DNA of 64,000 nt from Halioglobus japonicus (GTDB lineage Bacteria; Pseudomonadota; Gammaproteobacteria; Pseudomonadales; Halieaceae). Made by a program: the position numbers and the translations under genes. Numbering within the stretch: position 1 is the first letter of the stretch; each line of letters opens with the position of its first letter. Location: the NCBI GenBank assembly GCA_902705825.1, contig CACSIL010000023.1, positions 15,757 to 79,756 of the forward strand. The letters run 5' to 3'. This document shows positions 27,521-39,146 of the stretch, piece by piece. The notes beneath the pieces were generated by a model. That model was not told the origin of the DNA. It did no database searches and saw only the letters and a program-made list of their open reading frames with translations.

Positions 27521-28540
27521 GTGGCCCAGAGCAGAGCACAGCTAGACCAGGTCCAGTTCCTGCGTGGGATCGCCGCGTTCTCAATATTGATAGCCCACAC
27601 GCCCTACCTGCAGGGTGGGCATTTTGGTGTTGACCTGTTCTTTGTCATCAGCGGCTTCATCATGATGTATGTGACTGAACGCTCGCATGAAAACTTCCTT
27701 CTCAAGCGTGCAGTTCGTATTATTCCGCTCTACTGGCTGGGCACGCTGGGTCTTTATTCATTGACCTGGATCGCGCCCGGCCTGCTGAATACAGCGTCAA
27801 CAGATATCACTCACCTGCTTAAATCACTGTTCTTCATCCCCTATTTCAATGGCACCACGATCGAGCCATTACTGCGGCTTGGATGGACACTGAACTACGA
27901 AGTTTTTTTCTATCTGGTGTTCTTCATCTCAATGTCCTTCAACCATCGATACCGGGCGGCGGTTACCACTGCCCTGCTACTGAGTTTTGTATTAGTGGGG
28001 CAACTGATTCAACCTGAACACCTTGTCGCACAATTCTATTCCAATCCTATCCTGTTGGAATTTGTTTACGGGATGCTGGCGTTCTATGTGTTCAGGGCGA
28101 CGCAAAGCCGCAGGGAGAGCATGGGGCATGGCGGTGCCAGAGTGTGTGCTGTGCTTGGCACAGGCCTCTACATTGCGATGTTTTTCATTCCCTGGCCGGA
28201 GGATTACTCGATACGATACCTGATGTGGGGGCTGCCAAGCCTGCTGGTTTTTATGCTGGTGGCTATCGGCGGATCAAATGTAAAAACGCTGGGATTTTTT
28301 GTCCTGCTGGGCAATGTGAGCTACTCGCTTTACCTGCTTCACCCTTATGTAATCCACCTGATAGACCGCAAAATACACTCCATCAGCGAACCGGGTGCCA
28401 TGACATTCCTGGCCACGTTCGCAGCTTATGCGCTCAGCATTGTCGTCGCCTACATCAGTTGGCGCCTCATTGAGCAGCAATCGCAGCGCTATCTTATGAG
28501 CAAGTGGTACAGATACCAGGGGAAACCCTCCGCACCGTAA
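27521..28540 (+). CDS. acyltransferase 3 (OafA/YrhL) family membrane protein
   Basis: 339 residues with about ten membrane helices. The signature R-G-I-A-A-F-x-x-L-I-A-H with the catalytic histidine is at residues 15-26 (FLRGIAAFSILIAHTPYL), followed by GGHFGVDLFFVISGFIM and an RAVRIIPLYWLG segment. Members acetylate or acylate sugars of surface polysaccharides and other glycans. It starts with GTG 11 bases after the gcvP stop, so it may be transcribed with gcvP, though no functional link is apparent. Acceptor and donor are unknown. Confidence 0.87.
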   Translation: MAQSRAQLDQVQFLRGIAAFSILIAHTPYLQGGHFGVDLFFVISGFIMMYVTERSHENFLLKRAVRIIPLYWLGTLGLYSLTWIAPGLLNTASTDITHLLKSLFFIPYFNGTTIEPLLRLGWTLNYEVFFYLVFFISMSFNHRYRAAVTTALLLSFVLVGQLIQPEHLVAQFYSNPILLEFVYGMLAFYVFRATQSRRESMGHGGARVCAVLGTGLYIAMFFIPWPEDYSIRYLMWGLPSLLVFMLVAIGGSNVKTLGFFVLLGNVSYSLYLLHPYVIHLIDRKIHSISEPGAMTFLATFAAYALSIVVAYISWRLIEQQSQRYLMSKWYRYQGKPSAP

Positions 28541-28579
28541 GCGGCGTTCAGAGCGGGCGGTTGACCACCTGTGCGGGCA

Positions 28580-29989
28580 CTAGTTGTGCGACTTGTTGTG
28601 CGACCCGGAACCCGTGTTTAGCAACAGGATAACCAGCCCCGTCAGCATTCCGGCCAGCCCCTCATAGATAAACTGCTCCCAGCCCAACCAACGCCATACA
28701 AATACCACGATCAGGCCTGCGGCAATCGCAAACAAGCTGGTGCTTTGCGTCGGGTTTCTGCCAAGACAGAGGACAATCAGCAGCGGCGCAAAGGCGCTCG
28801 CCAATGCCGACCACGCCATAATCACCAGACTGAACACACTTTGATTATTCGCCAGCGCCAGCGACAGCGCCGCCGCTGTGATGGCTACGGTGGTGAGCTT
28901 GATAGCGGTGGAAGACACCTTTTTATGCGGCAGGAGATCGTGTGTCACAGAGGCGGAACAGCTCAACACCAGAGAATCTGCTGTCGACATTGTGGCGGCA
29001 AAAACGCCGGCCAGTATAAGCCCTACCAGCGGGGCAGGCAGCAGTTCCAGTGCCATGGTCGGCAGCGCCAGTTCCGCATCGAATGAAGATGTATCAGTAA
29101 GGTAAACGCGTGCGAGCAGCCCGACGATTACGGCCATCGCATGAAACGCTGCAAACCACAGGTAATACCAGATTTTTGCGCGGCGCATACTTGCCACATT
29201 ATCGAGCGCCATGAAACGCACCATCACATGCGGCTGACCAATCACCGACATACCGGCGAATACCCAGCCCACAACAAAAAGCACAGCACCGGCCATTCCC
29301 GGCAGGAACAGGTCAGTGGGAAACCAGTTGGTGAAGTCAGGTATTTCCTGCATCTGGGCATGTGCTGCAGAGACACCTCCCAGCGCATCCACGGCCACCA
29401 CAAGCAGCAATGCCATAGCAACAATCATGACCAGTGATTGCGCCGCATCAGTCCAGATTGAAGCCCGGATTCCACCGGCCATACAGTAGGTAACTACCAG
29501 CACCGCACCCAGAATAGCACCGGCGGATTCGGGCCAACCAAACAGCACATACAAAGCCTTGGAGCCGGCGACCAGTTGCGCACTGGCATAGGCCAGAAGA
29601 AACAGAATCGAAATTGCGCCAATCACGCGTTGCAGACGGGGGTTGCTAACACCGTGCCAGTTACTCAATACCCCGGCGTAGCTCACTTCACCGGTTTTCT
29701 CGGTAGCGGCGCGCAGCCGCGCATGCACAAACAATGAACCCAGAAAATCGCCGGTTATCCAACCAACCATCAACCACATCGCAGGGAAACCAGTGACGTA
29801 ACTGTAGCCGATAACCCCGATAAACATGTAGCCGCTATTGTTAGTCGCGACCGCGGACAAGCCGGTCAACCAGGGTTTGACAGAACTTCCCGCCAGATAG
29901 TAATCGGCACTGGTACCCCGGCTCAGCTTAACCGAGGAGACACCGATAAGTGTGAACAGCAGCAGAAAACCGACAAATGATGCAATCAT
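28580..29989 (-). CDS. sodium:solute symporter (SSS family), ectoine-operon associated
   Basis: 469 residues with about 13 helices, LeuT fold. The N-terminal FLLLFTLIGVSSVKLSRG with SADYYLAGSSVKPWLTGLSA, and the ATNNSGYMFIGVIGYSYVTG segment, are typical of the SSS/PutP group, which couples uptake to sodium. The gene starts 16 bases after the stop of ask, in the same direction, so it is very probably the last gene of the ectoine operon. Uptake of ectoine, proline or another osmolyte, or of an amino acid precursor, is inferred from context; specificity is not visible. Confidence 0.85.
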   Translation of the reverse strand: MIASFVGFLLLFTLIGVSSVKLSRGTSADYYLAGSSVKPWLTGLSAVATNNSGYMFIGVIGYSYVTGFPAMWLMVGWITGDFLGSLFVHARLRAATEKTGEVSYAGVLSNWHGVSNPRLQRVIGAISILFLLAYASAQLVAGSKALYVLFGWPESAGAILGAVLVVTYCMAGGIRASIWTDAAQSLVMIVAMALLLVVAVDALGGVSAAHAQMQEIPDFTNWFPTDLFLPGMAGAVLFVVGWVFAGMSVIGQPHVMVRFMALDNVASMRRAKIWYYLWFAAFHAMAVIVGLLARVYLTDTSSFDAELALPTMALELLPAPLVGLILAGVFAATMSTADSLVLSCSASVTHDLLPHKKVSSTAIKLTTVAITAAALSLALANNQSVFSLVIMAWSALASAFAPLLIVLCLGRNPTQSTSLFAIAAGLIVVFVWRWLGWEQFIYEGLAGMLTGLVILLLNTGSGSHNKSHN

Positions 29990-30005
29990 CTGCTGCGGCC
30001 GCTAG

Positions 30006-31475
30006 CTAGACAGTCGCGGCGCAAATCGCCAACCCGTGGTCATGAACCTCAACCAGGGCCTTGTGCATGCGTCGAATAGCCTCTTCGTAATCGGACTCTT
30101 CCACCACAAACTGCATATCCACCTGCCGCATGGACTGGTGCATCGCCTGGACACCTATATCACCGTCGGCAAGAGTCGTCACCGCCTTGGCCAGAATGCC
30201 ATTAACGCGCAGATCACTGCCGATTGCGGAAACAATCGCAACCTGCTTCTGATCGATTTCGGCTTCCGGATAAAGCGCTTCGAGCTCACGCCGGATTCGC
30301 CTGATGGTTTTCAGGTTGCAGGACAGAAAATGCGTGATGGTATTGGCATTGATATCCTTGGCGACAACCTGCGCCTTGAAGCGCCCTATCACCGCAAGAA
30401 TATTCTGGTCGTGCTGGTTATTCTGACCCGCCATATTCTGGTCGAACACCTCCAAAGAAAAAATACCTTTGCTGCCGGCGATAATTTCCACGCACGGTGT
30501 TTTGCTGACGTAATCAGCCGTGATCAGGGTGCCATTATGTTCCGGCTCAAAGGTGTTCTTAACGCGCAGCGGAATTTCATTCTGGCGCAGGCCCTTCGCC
30601 GCCCGCGGATGAATAGCTTCCATGCCGAGGTTCGCCAACTGATCGGCGACATCGTAATTCGTCCTGCCAATAGGCACTGCATTCGCCTCACCGACCAGTA
30701 CCGGGTCCGCGCTGCTCAGGTGAAACTCCTTGTGAATAACCGCTTCACTGGCCCCCGTCAGAACAGCAATACGACTGAAGGTCATTTCCGTATAGCCTCG
30801 ATCGAAGCGCGACATAAGGCCCTCTTCCGTGTGGGCATAACCCGTTACAACGGGGAGTGACGTTGTGATATCGATATCTTTAAAGGCACTCTCAATACGA
30901 TTATCCAGAGAGGTATGTTCCTCTGACTGCCAGCCGGTGAGATCGACAAACCTGGCGTTGACACCATCGCGCTGCAGCAGTTGCACTGTATTCCACGCGC
31001 TCTGCGCCTCACCGATACTGGCGAGCATTTCTCGCACAGTTGACAGGTGCATATCGAGAGCAAAGTGTCCGTGCCGACACAGTTGCGCCAGATTATCCAG
31101 ACATGCCGCTGCCGAATCCAGGCGCTCACCAACAAACCGGTTGGCGCGCTCTACATCCAGAGGGTCAGAAAATAACTCCCTGTTAAGCGTGTACAACTCG
31201 GTCCGCAACAGGGCCATTTCGTCCCGCCAGCTACCTTCCAGTTGGCTACCCGCAAACAGTGCAAAGACACCCGGATGGCCAGTCTTTTTGTGCTCAAGCA
31301 GACGATTGGTGATACCGGCATAGGCCGACACTACAATGATGCGATTATAGGGATCATCCACACGGCCGCCACCGAGAATGATATTGTCGCGAACAGTGGC
31401 GTAGTCGAGCATCGAGGTACCGCCGATTTTCTCAACGGTATGCGAGTGTGCGACTGTCTTGATCTCCGCTGTCAT
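30006..31475 (-). CDS. ask: ectoine-pathway aspartokinase Ask_Ect
   Basis: 489 residues, longer than LysC, of the branch found in ect operons. It has [10 protein letters not shown] at the N-terminus instead of KFGGTS, the [21 protein letters not shown] segment, and C-terminal ACT domains (about residues 345-480). It phosphorylates aspartate to feed aspartate semialdehyde into ectoine. Known members are less feedback-sensitive than LysC, which fits high-flux osmolyte synthesis; that is family knowledge. It overlaps ectC by four bases (ATGA). Confidence 0.95.
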   Translation of the reverse strand: MTAEIKTVAHSHTVEKIGGTSMLDYATVRDNIILGGGRVDDPYNRIIVVSAYAGITNRLLEHKKTGHPGVFALFAGSQLEGSWRDEMALLRTELYTLNRELFSDPLDVERANRFVGERLDSAAACLDNLAQLCRHGHFALDMHLSTVREMLASIGEAQSAWNTVQLLQRDGVNARFVDLTGWQSEEHTSLDNRIESAFKDIDITTSLPVVTGYAHTEEGLMSRFDRGYTEMTFSRIAVLTGASEAVIHKEFHLSSADPVLVGEANAVPIGRTNYDVADQLANLGMEAIHPRAAKGLRQNEIPLRVKNTFEPEHNGTLITADYVSKTPCVEIIAGSKGIFSLEVFDQNMAGQNNQHDQNILAVIGRFKAQVVAKDINANTITHFLSCNLKTIRRIRRELEALYPEAEIDQKQVAIVSAIGSDLRVNGILAKAVTTLADGDIGVQAMHQSMRQVDMQFVVEESDYEEAIRRMHKALVEVHDHGLAICAATV

Positions 31476-31876
31476 GCGTCTACCTCCTCTGCCTCCAATT
31501 CATAGGCGCCCTGCTCGTTGTGCACTTCCTTACCACTCAACGGGGGATTGAACACACAGGCCATTTTCATCTCGCTGTGGGCACGCAGTATGTGCTCGTC
31601 GTGCTTGTCGAGTATGTAAATGGTACCGGGTGCAATCGGGTAACAGCGATCGTCCGCGAGGGTCTGAACCTCTCCCTCGCCGGAAATACAATACACGGAC
31701 TCCAGGTGATTCTGGTAATGCATGCGAAAGTCTGCGCCGGCGTAGATGGTCGTAATATGAAAAGAGAAACCCACGTTGTCACCCTTGAGCAACAAACGCG
31801 TGCTTTCCCAGTTACCGTCTGGCGAAACGATTCGACGTGAGGTGTTTTCAGCTTCGCTCAATTGTCTGACGATCAT
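31472..31876 (-). CDS. ectC: L-ectoine synthase EctC
   Basis: 134 residues, normal length, starting [21 protein letters not shown] cupin domain with [20 protein letters not shown] (HYQNHLE iron/substrate site) and [16 protein letters not shown] is the EctC signature. It cyclises N-gamma-acetyl-diaminobutyrate to ectoine. The open frame extends to 32020, into the ectB end region, but ATG 31876 fits the family N-terminus. The ectB stop is about 50 bases upstream. Confidence 0.96.
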   Translation of the reverse strand: MIVRQLSEAENTSRRIVSPDGNWESTRLLLKGDNVGFSFHITTIYAGADFRMHYQNHLESVYCISGEGEVQTLADDRCYPIAPGTIYILDKHDEHILRAHSEMKMACVFNPPLSGKEVHNEQGAYELEAEEVDA

Positions 31877-31928
31877 GGTAGGGATACTCCCGTGTAGATT
31901 TGCAAGTGGGTTCGTGGCGTATGAAATA

Positions 31929-33781
<1,853 letters not shown>

Positions 33782-33920
33782 TTATGATATCTACCCTAAT
33801 ATTTAGTTCACTATGTAAAAATCACAGCGAATTATAATGAAAATGAGCAATATTTCAACCAAATGGCGCTATAACCCAAAATTATGCACAATAAAATACT
33901 TATAGTACTAATGACTTTTT
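33782..33920. promoter_or_regulatory. ect operon / ectR divergent promoter region
   Basis: 139 bases, strikingly AT-rich compared with the surrounding genes, between ectA and ectR. It contains the perfect palindrome TAGTACTA at 33903-33910, close to the ectR start. In known systems, EctR binds next to the -10 region of the ect promoter and osmotic stress relieves it. Exact promoter elements cannot be assigned. Confidence 0.6.
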
Positions 33921-34586
33921 GTGACATTCGGCGTTAAACTGCCCACAAATACTTTGTATGAATTAGAAAATGTCGTCCACACATCAGTGCGCCACACCAT
34001 TTCTCACGAGACTATTCCCGAAGTGAAAGCGTATAATTTTTCTGCAGATGAATCGGCAGATCGAGGGCAAGCCCCATTGGATAGAATACTGGAAGTGTTG
34101 ACCTCGCTGAGGCGGGTGATACGCGCGACAGACCTGCATTCCCGACACCTGTCCAAGACAACAGGAGTGACAGCGCCGCAAATACTGATCATGCAGGCCA
34201 TCCTGAATACTGAAGGCGTCACGCTAGGCGAGATCGCCAGCACGGTGAGTCTCAGCCAGGCCACCGTCAGCAGCATTCTGGATCGCCTGGAAAAGCGCGA
34301 GCTGATTATACGCAAGCGCTCCACAGTAGATAAGCGCCGGGTTCACGCCTATCTTTCCGATAAGGGACACCAGGTACTCAGAGATGCCCCCCTACCGCTG
34401 CAGGATCAGTTTGCACGGCAGTTCGCCAACCTGCAGGAATGGGAGCAGAGTATGATTATCAGTGCGCTGCAACGCGTGGCTCATATGATGGATGCTGAAC
34501 ATATTGATGCCTCACCCATCCTCGATGTGGGAACCCTGGATCGCCCGAGTGAAGTTCACCGGACCGATACTCCGAAAGAGCCATAG
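33921..34586 (+). CDS. ectR: MarR-family ectoine operon regulator, EctR
   Basis: Up to 221 residues from GTG 33921; the first 30-odd residues may be leader, as EctR homologues are nearer 180. The winged helix domain is at about 80-150: ITVSLSQATVSSILDRLEKR-like region followed by RKRSTVDKRRVHAYLSDKG, the typical MarR wing (D-K-R-R). Divergent orientation from ectA and the EctR-type LHSRHLSKTTGVTAPQ segment support the call. It is expected to repress the ectoine operon at low salt. Confidence 0.88.
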   Translation: MTFGVKLPTNTLYELENVVHTSVRHTISHETIPEVKAYNFSADESADRGQAPLDRILEVLTSLRRVIRATDLHSRHLSKTTGVTAPQILIMQAILNTEGVTLGEIASTVSLSQATVSSILDRLEKRELIIRKRSTVDKRRVHAYLSDKGHQVLRDAPLPLQDQFARQFANLQEWEQSMIISALQRVAHMMDAEHIDASPILDVGTLDRPSEVHRTDTPKEP

Positions 34587-34765
34587 CACAAGATCCTCGC
34601 GTGCCCGCTGGCAAGCATCAGTCACTGCGAGTCACCAGATACAGCAACGCACTGGGCGAGCCAGAGAACACCACCAACACCGCCGACGTAAAAACAGCAC
34701 AGTTTTTGACCGGCTAGCTGGTAAACTGCCCTTTCACGATCGCGACAACGGCATCAGGAAACACC

Positions 34766-36058
34766 ATGACTGACACTCTCGCTCAACCGCTCTCGCTACC
34801 CTGCGGCGCCCAATTAGGCAATCGGCTTGTTAAAGCCGCTATGACAGAGGGCCTCGCCGACCCCGGCGGTGTGCCGACAGCGGAGCTGGAAACGCTGTAT
34901 GGGCTGTGGAGTGACGGTGGCGCGGGGCTACTGCTATCGGGCAATATCCTGATCGACGGCGACCACCTGGAACGCCCGGGCAACGTCATTATTGATCGGG
35001 AACCCAATGAGGAAATGCATACTGCTTTATCGCGCTGGGCAACCGCTGCCACCCGCAACGGGAATCACTTCTGGGCACAGATCAGCCATGCGGGGCGGCA
35101 GACGCAGACGAATATCAACCCGCACCCCAAGGCACCCTCCCCGGTTAAAATCAATCTACCGGGCGGCCAGTTCGGAGAACCTGTCGCACTGAGCATTCCT
35201 GAAATTGAAGATATTGTAAAACGTTTCGGTGTATGTGCTGCAGCCGTCAAAGCCGCCGGCTTCACTGGCGTGCAGGTGCACGCAGCGCACGGCTACCTGC
35301 TGTCGCAGTTTCTCAGCCCGCGCAGCAATCTGCGCACCGATAAATACGGCGGCGAATTGGCCAATCGTGCCCGCGTATTAATGGATGCGGTAAAAACAGT
35401 GCGCGACGCGGTCGGCCCGGACTTCCCTGTATCGGTGAAGCTCAACAGTGCCGATTTTCAAAAGGGCGGTTTTGCGTTCGAAGACAGCCTGCAGGTAGCA
35501 CAGTGGCTGGAAAGCGCCGGTATCGATATGCTGGAAATATCCGGCGGCACCTATGAGCAACCCAAATTGCTCGGCGCCCAGGGGCTTGAAGAGGAAGAAC
35601 CTCAGCACGTTGCCAAATCCACATTGCTGCGCGAAGCTTACTTCGTGGATTTCGCATTGGCCATGCAGAAAAAGGTTTCTATCCCCCTGATGGTAACGGG
35701 TGGCTTCAGGCGGCGCGATGTGATGGAACAGGCCATCAGCGCCGGCGGTGCAAGCCTGGTCGGCCTGGGGCGACCAATGTGTGTGATGACCGATGCCCCC
35801 GCCAGACTTCTGCGCGACCTGAAAGAACTACCGCGCTACGAAGCCGAATTGGCGTTTTTTCCACCCTGGCTGGCATTTCTGAATCGGATCAAAGCCCTGC
35901 GTACGATGGCGACATTTGGAGTGCAGTACTGGTATTACGCGCAACTGGATACACTGGGGCACACCGGCAGCGCCGCACCGGATATGACGCCTTTTGCAGC
36001 GACCCGCAAGGTCATGGCGCAACAGAAGCGCTGGATCGCCGCGCGGCGACAGCGCTAG
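34766..36058 (+). CDS. NADH:flavin oxidoreductase, old yellow enzyme family
   Basis: 430 residues. TIM-barrel flavoenzyme with LVKAAMTEGLADPGG (N-terminal FMN loop), WAQISHAGRQTQ, and VHAAHGYLLSQFLSPRSN with the H-x-x-H/N-type substrate site and NLRTDKYGGELANRAR. These are the classic OYE motifs. It reduces activated C=C bonds with NAD(P)H and FMN; the physiological substrate is unknown. ATG follows CAGGAAACACC. Its TAG stop shares the bases CTAG (36055-36058) with the stop of the convergent RND gene. Confidence 0.93.
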   Translation: MTDTLAQPLSLPCGAQLGNRLVKAAMTEGLADPGGVPTAELETLYGLWSDGGAGLLLSGNILIDGDHLERPGNVIIDREPNEEMHTALSRWATAATRNGNHFWAQISHAGRQTQTNINPHPKAPSPVKINLPGGQFGEPVALSIPEIEDIVKRFGVCAAAVKAAGFTGVQVHAAHGYLLSQFLSPRSNLRTDKYGGELANRARVLMDAVKTVRDAVGPDFPVSVKLNSADFQKGGFAFEDSLQVAQWLESAGIDMLEISGGTYEQPKLLGAQGLEEEEPQHVAKSTLLREAYFVDFALAMQKKVSIPLMVTGGFRRRDVMEQAISAGGASLVGLGRPMCVMTDAPARLLRDLKELPRYEAELAFFPPWLAFLNRIKALRTMATFGVQYWYYAQLDTLGHTGSAAPDMTPFAATRKVMAQQKRWIAARRQR

Positions 36059-39000
36059 ACGCTGCGCCCCAGCTTCGCGCGCAGGTCCTGCTCCACCATA
36101 TACATCACCGGCAGCAAGACCAGCGACACCAGGCCACCGAACACCACCCCCCAGGCCATACTCATCACCATGGGGCTGATATAGCTGTTCTCTCCCATGA
36201 TGCCGTAGGCCGTGGGAAGAAGGCCCACCGCTGTTGTCACAGAAGTAATCAGGATAGGTCGGAAGCGGCGTTTGGCGACAGCGGCAACCTCTGCCGCCGA
36301 CAACAGTGTGCCGCGCTCGCGCCGCTCCTCGTTGAGTGAATGCAGCAACACCAGAGAGTCGTTAACCAGCACACCGACCAGGCCGATCACCCCGGTCATC
36401 GACATTATTCCCATCGACAGGCCCTGCACGGAGTAGCACAGCACGACACCGACCATACCGAAAGGAATGCTGAGCATAATCAGCAGCGGTTGTGACATCG
36501 AATTGAACAAAATCACCAGCGCGGCAAATATCGAAAGCAGACAGATAATCGCAGCGACACCCAAATCTCCCAGCATTTCACCCTGCTCCTCCAGCTCACC
36601 CCCCATATGTATGCGCAGCTGGGGGTAGCGCTCACTCCAGCCCTGTTGCGCTATCCACTGCGCCACCTCGTGATTGATCGATTCAACGCTGGTCAACGTC
36701 GTGTCAATTTCGCCATAGACGGTCACTGTGCGCTTGCCAAAGTAGTGCTTGATATCCGCCTCACCGGGTCGCAGAGAAAACTGCGCCAGAGATTTAAGAT
36801 AGATGGCCTCGCCGTTGCTATTGACCACCGCAAGGTTCTCCAGTGTCGCCAGTTTTCCCGCCGCAGACAGCGGCAGCTGCAAACGATAGCGAACACGCTC
36901 ATCCAGCGTCTGCAGCTCATCGACCAGCAGCCCATCGACAGCGACCCGCATGGCGCGCACCAACTGCTCCATGGTCAGCCCACGCGCTGCCAACAGCGCG
37001 TGATTCACATCCAACTCAATAACGTCTTTACCCGCATTGATACTGCTCCAACTATTGGTGACAGCGTCGTTGGCGCGCAAATAGGCCAGCAGCTCTTCAG
37101 CCACTGTATAGCGCTCGTCTGTGCTGCCAATCACCTCCACTTGCACCGGCTTGCCCATCACTGGAACATCGGTCATCGCCTGCACGACCAGCGAATCAAA
37201 GCCCTGTTGCTCGTCGGCCCACGCCTGCAGCGTTTTCACCAACTCGCGGGTATCGGTGTCACCGTTGCGTCGCCCCAGCGGTTCGAGCTGAATGGCAATC
37301 ACTGCCCACGCATGATTGCGCCCTTCGGTGGTGCCATAAAAATCGGTATCGTGATGCCCCACCTGGCTGGTAATCGCCAGCAAGTCTTCCGCCGCGACAA
37401 AATCCCGCAGTTCAGTTTCCATACGGGATACCGCTGCCACGGTCTGCTCAAAGCGACTGCCGACCGGCAGCTCCACTTTGATCTGCACGGTATCGATATC
37501 GACATCGGGGTACATACTGAAGTTGATGGTCTGGTAACCAATCATCATCACGCCGATAAAAACGACAACAAAGGTACAGAGCGTAAGGTATCGGTGTTGC
37601 AACCAGCCACTGATGCGGCGGTGATAAAATTCGCGCAGGTGTTCAAATGCTCGCGCGCGTTCCTTTACCTCTCGCACGGGGACATGGGAGAGATGGCCGG
37701 GCAACAGGCACAGGCTCTCAAACAGCGATGCCAGCAGCAGGACGACGACAGCCAACGGGAAGGGTTTCATAAACTCCCCGTTGGGACCGTCAAAAAACAT
37801 CAGTGGCGCAAAGGCCAACATGGTTGTTACAGCACTGAAAATAACGGGTTGCGCGACCTGTGTCGTTCCGAGAATACTCGCCTCGCGCAGGCCTGCTCCC
37901 TCGACCCGCATACGCTGCACATTTTCACTGACCACCACAGCATCATCCACCAGGATGCCCATCAACAGCACAATAGCGGTAAGACTCATTGCATTGATGG
38001 TGACATCGATGGCCGCCAGACCAAGGAAAGACAGGCAGACGGCAAACGGAATTCCCACCGCCACCCACAATGCAAAGCGCCACTCAAGAAAATAGCAGAG
38101 CAATAACATCACGGAAATCAGCCCCAGGATGGCATTCCCGCCAAGCACATCCAGCATATTTGCAGTGAGCCTGGATATATCGGCAACCATCACCAGTTCG
38201 ACACCCGCCGGGACAGAAAAGCCCTCGACAAACTCCCTGACATTCGCCGCGGTGTGGACCTCGTCAGCGCGCGCTTTACGGCGTGCCTGCAAGGCGATAC
38301 TCATGCGTCCATCGACGCGCGACTGCACCTCCCAGTCTTCGTAATCCAGAACCACCGTGGCGACATCCCGCAACAGGACGGTATTGCCAGGCGCACCGGA
38401 ACGCACCACCACTGTCTCCACTTCGCGTGGATCGCGGAACTGGCCGACTGCAACAATTTTCTTCTCGGCCAGAAAAGAATCAATGGCGCCGCCGCTGTCA
38501 CGCAGATTCCGTGCGCGAATCGCGGCGATGATCTCGTCGTGGCTCACGCCCAGCCGCGCCAGCTTTTCAGGTTCCAGCATGATGCGCACTTCCGGGCGTC
38601 GATAACCTAGCTTCTCGACGCTGGCGATACCCTCGACCTCACGCAGGCCATCGCCAACATTACGCGCAACGTCGCGCAGCAGGGCTTCGGGAACATCGCC
38701 GGTTACATGGACTTCCATAATCGGTGTAACCGCCGCAGACAGCGATTCAACCAGCGGCTTCTCCAGCAGATCATTGGGCAATCGCGTCGCAGCTCTATCC
38801 ACCGCCTGCTGAATATCGCGCATGATGTCCTGTTTATCCGCGGTAACAAGATCCAGATTGAGCGTAATAACAGAGAGGCTTTCCATACTGTTGGAGTACA
38901 GCTTCTTGATACCCTCGACTTCCAGCAGCTCTTCTTCCAGCGGCAAGGTAATACCCAGCTCAACTTCCTCAGGGCCGGCTCCGGCCTTGAGCGTAGTGAT

Positions 39001-39141
39001 GTTGACCACTGCCATATCAACGTTGGGATTGTACTCGTAGCGCATGTCGGCGATGGTCATATAGCCCAGCGCAAAGACCATCACCATGATCATGTTGATC
39101 ACCAATGGTCTGTCGACAAACCAGCCGATCAGGAATCTCAT
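36055..39141 (-). CDS. RND efflux transporter, AcrB/MdtBC-like inner-membrane pump
   Basis: 1028 residues with two repeats of a helix-periplasmic loop-helices plan. It begins MRFLIGWFVDRPLVINMIMV. The transmembrane proton-relay region GILVDDAVVVSENVQRMR (about residue 405) has the paired aspartates, and the LVGVLVNDSLVLLHSLNE segment (about 945) is the second-half equivalent. The pump exports hydrophobic compounds or metals using the proton gradient. It starts six bases downstream of its adaptor gene's stop, on the same strand. No outer-membrane TolC partner is in the window. Confidence 0.95.
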   Translation of the reverse strand: MRFLIGWFVDRPLVINMIMVMVFALGYMTIADMRYEYNPNVDMAVVNITTLKAGAGPEEVELGITLPLEEELLEVEGIKKLYSNSMESLSVITLNLDLVTADKQDIMRDIQQAVDRAATRLPNDLLEKPLVESLSAAVTPIMEVHVTGDVPEALLRDVARNVGDGLREVEGIASVEKLGYRRPEVRIMLEPEKLARLGVSHDEIIAAIRARNLRDSGGAIDSFLAEKKIVAVGQFRDPREVETVVVRSGAPGNTVLLRDVATVVLDYEDWEVQSRVDGRMSIALQARRKARADEVHTAANVREFVEGFSVPAGVELVMVADISRLTANMLDVLGGNAILGLISVMLLLCYFLEWRFALWVAVGIPFAVCLSFLGLAAIDVTINAMSLTAIVLLMGILVDDAVVVSENVQRMRVEGAGLREASILGTTQVAQPVIFSAVTTMLAFAPLMFFDGPNGEFMKPFPLAVVVLLLASLFESLCLLPGHLSHVPVREVKERARAFEHLREFYHRRISGWLQHRYLTLCTFVVVFIGVMMIGYQTINFSMYPDVDIDTVQIKVELPVGSRFEQTVAAVSRMETELRDFVAAEDLLAITSQVGHHDTDFYGTTEGRNHAWAVIAIQLEPLGRRNGDTDTRELVKTLQAWADEQQGFDSLVVQAMTDVPVMGKPVQVEVIGSTDERYTVAEELLAYLRANDAVTNSWSSINAGKDVIELDVNHALLAARGLTMEQLVRAMRVAVDGLLVDELQTLDERVRYRLQLPLSAAGKLATLENLAVVNSNGEAIYLKSLAQFSLRPGEADIKHYFGKRTVTVYGEIDTTLTSVESINHEVAQWIAQQGWSERYPQLRIHMGGELEEQGEMLGDLGVAAIICLLSIFAALVILFNSMSQPLLIMLSIPFGMVGVVLCYSVQGLSMGIMSMTGVIGLVGVLVNDSLVLLHSLNEERRERGTLLSAAEVAAVAKRRFRPILITSVTTAVGLLPTAYGIMGENSYISPMVMSMAWGVVFGGLVSLVLLPVMYMVEQDLRAKLGRSV

Positions 39142-39146
39142 AACAA

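Noticed and set aside
30036-30860. 274-codon open frame on the + strand inside ask
   Set aside because: It is antisense to the clear Ask_Ect gene and shows no family resemblance; such frames are common in this GC-rich codon usage.
36607-38106. 499-codon open frame on the + strand inside the RND gene
   Set aside because: It is antisense to an intact RND transporter, His/Gln-rich as expected for the reverse complement, and matches no family.
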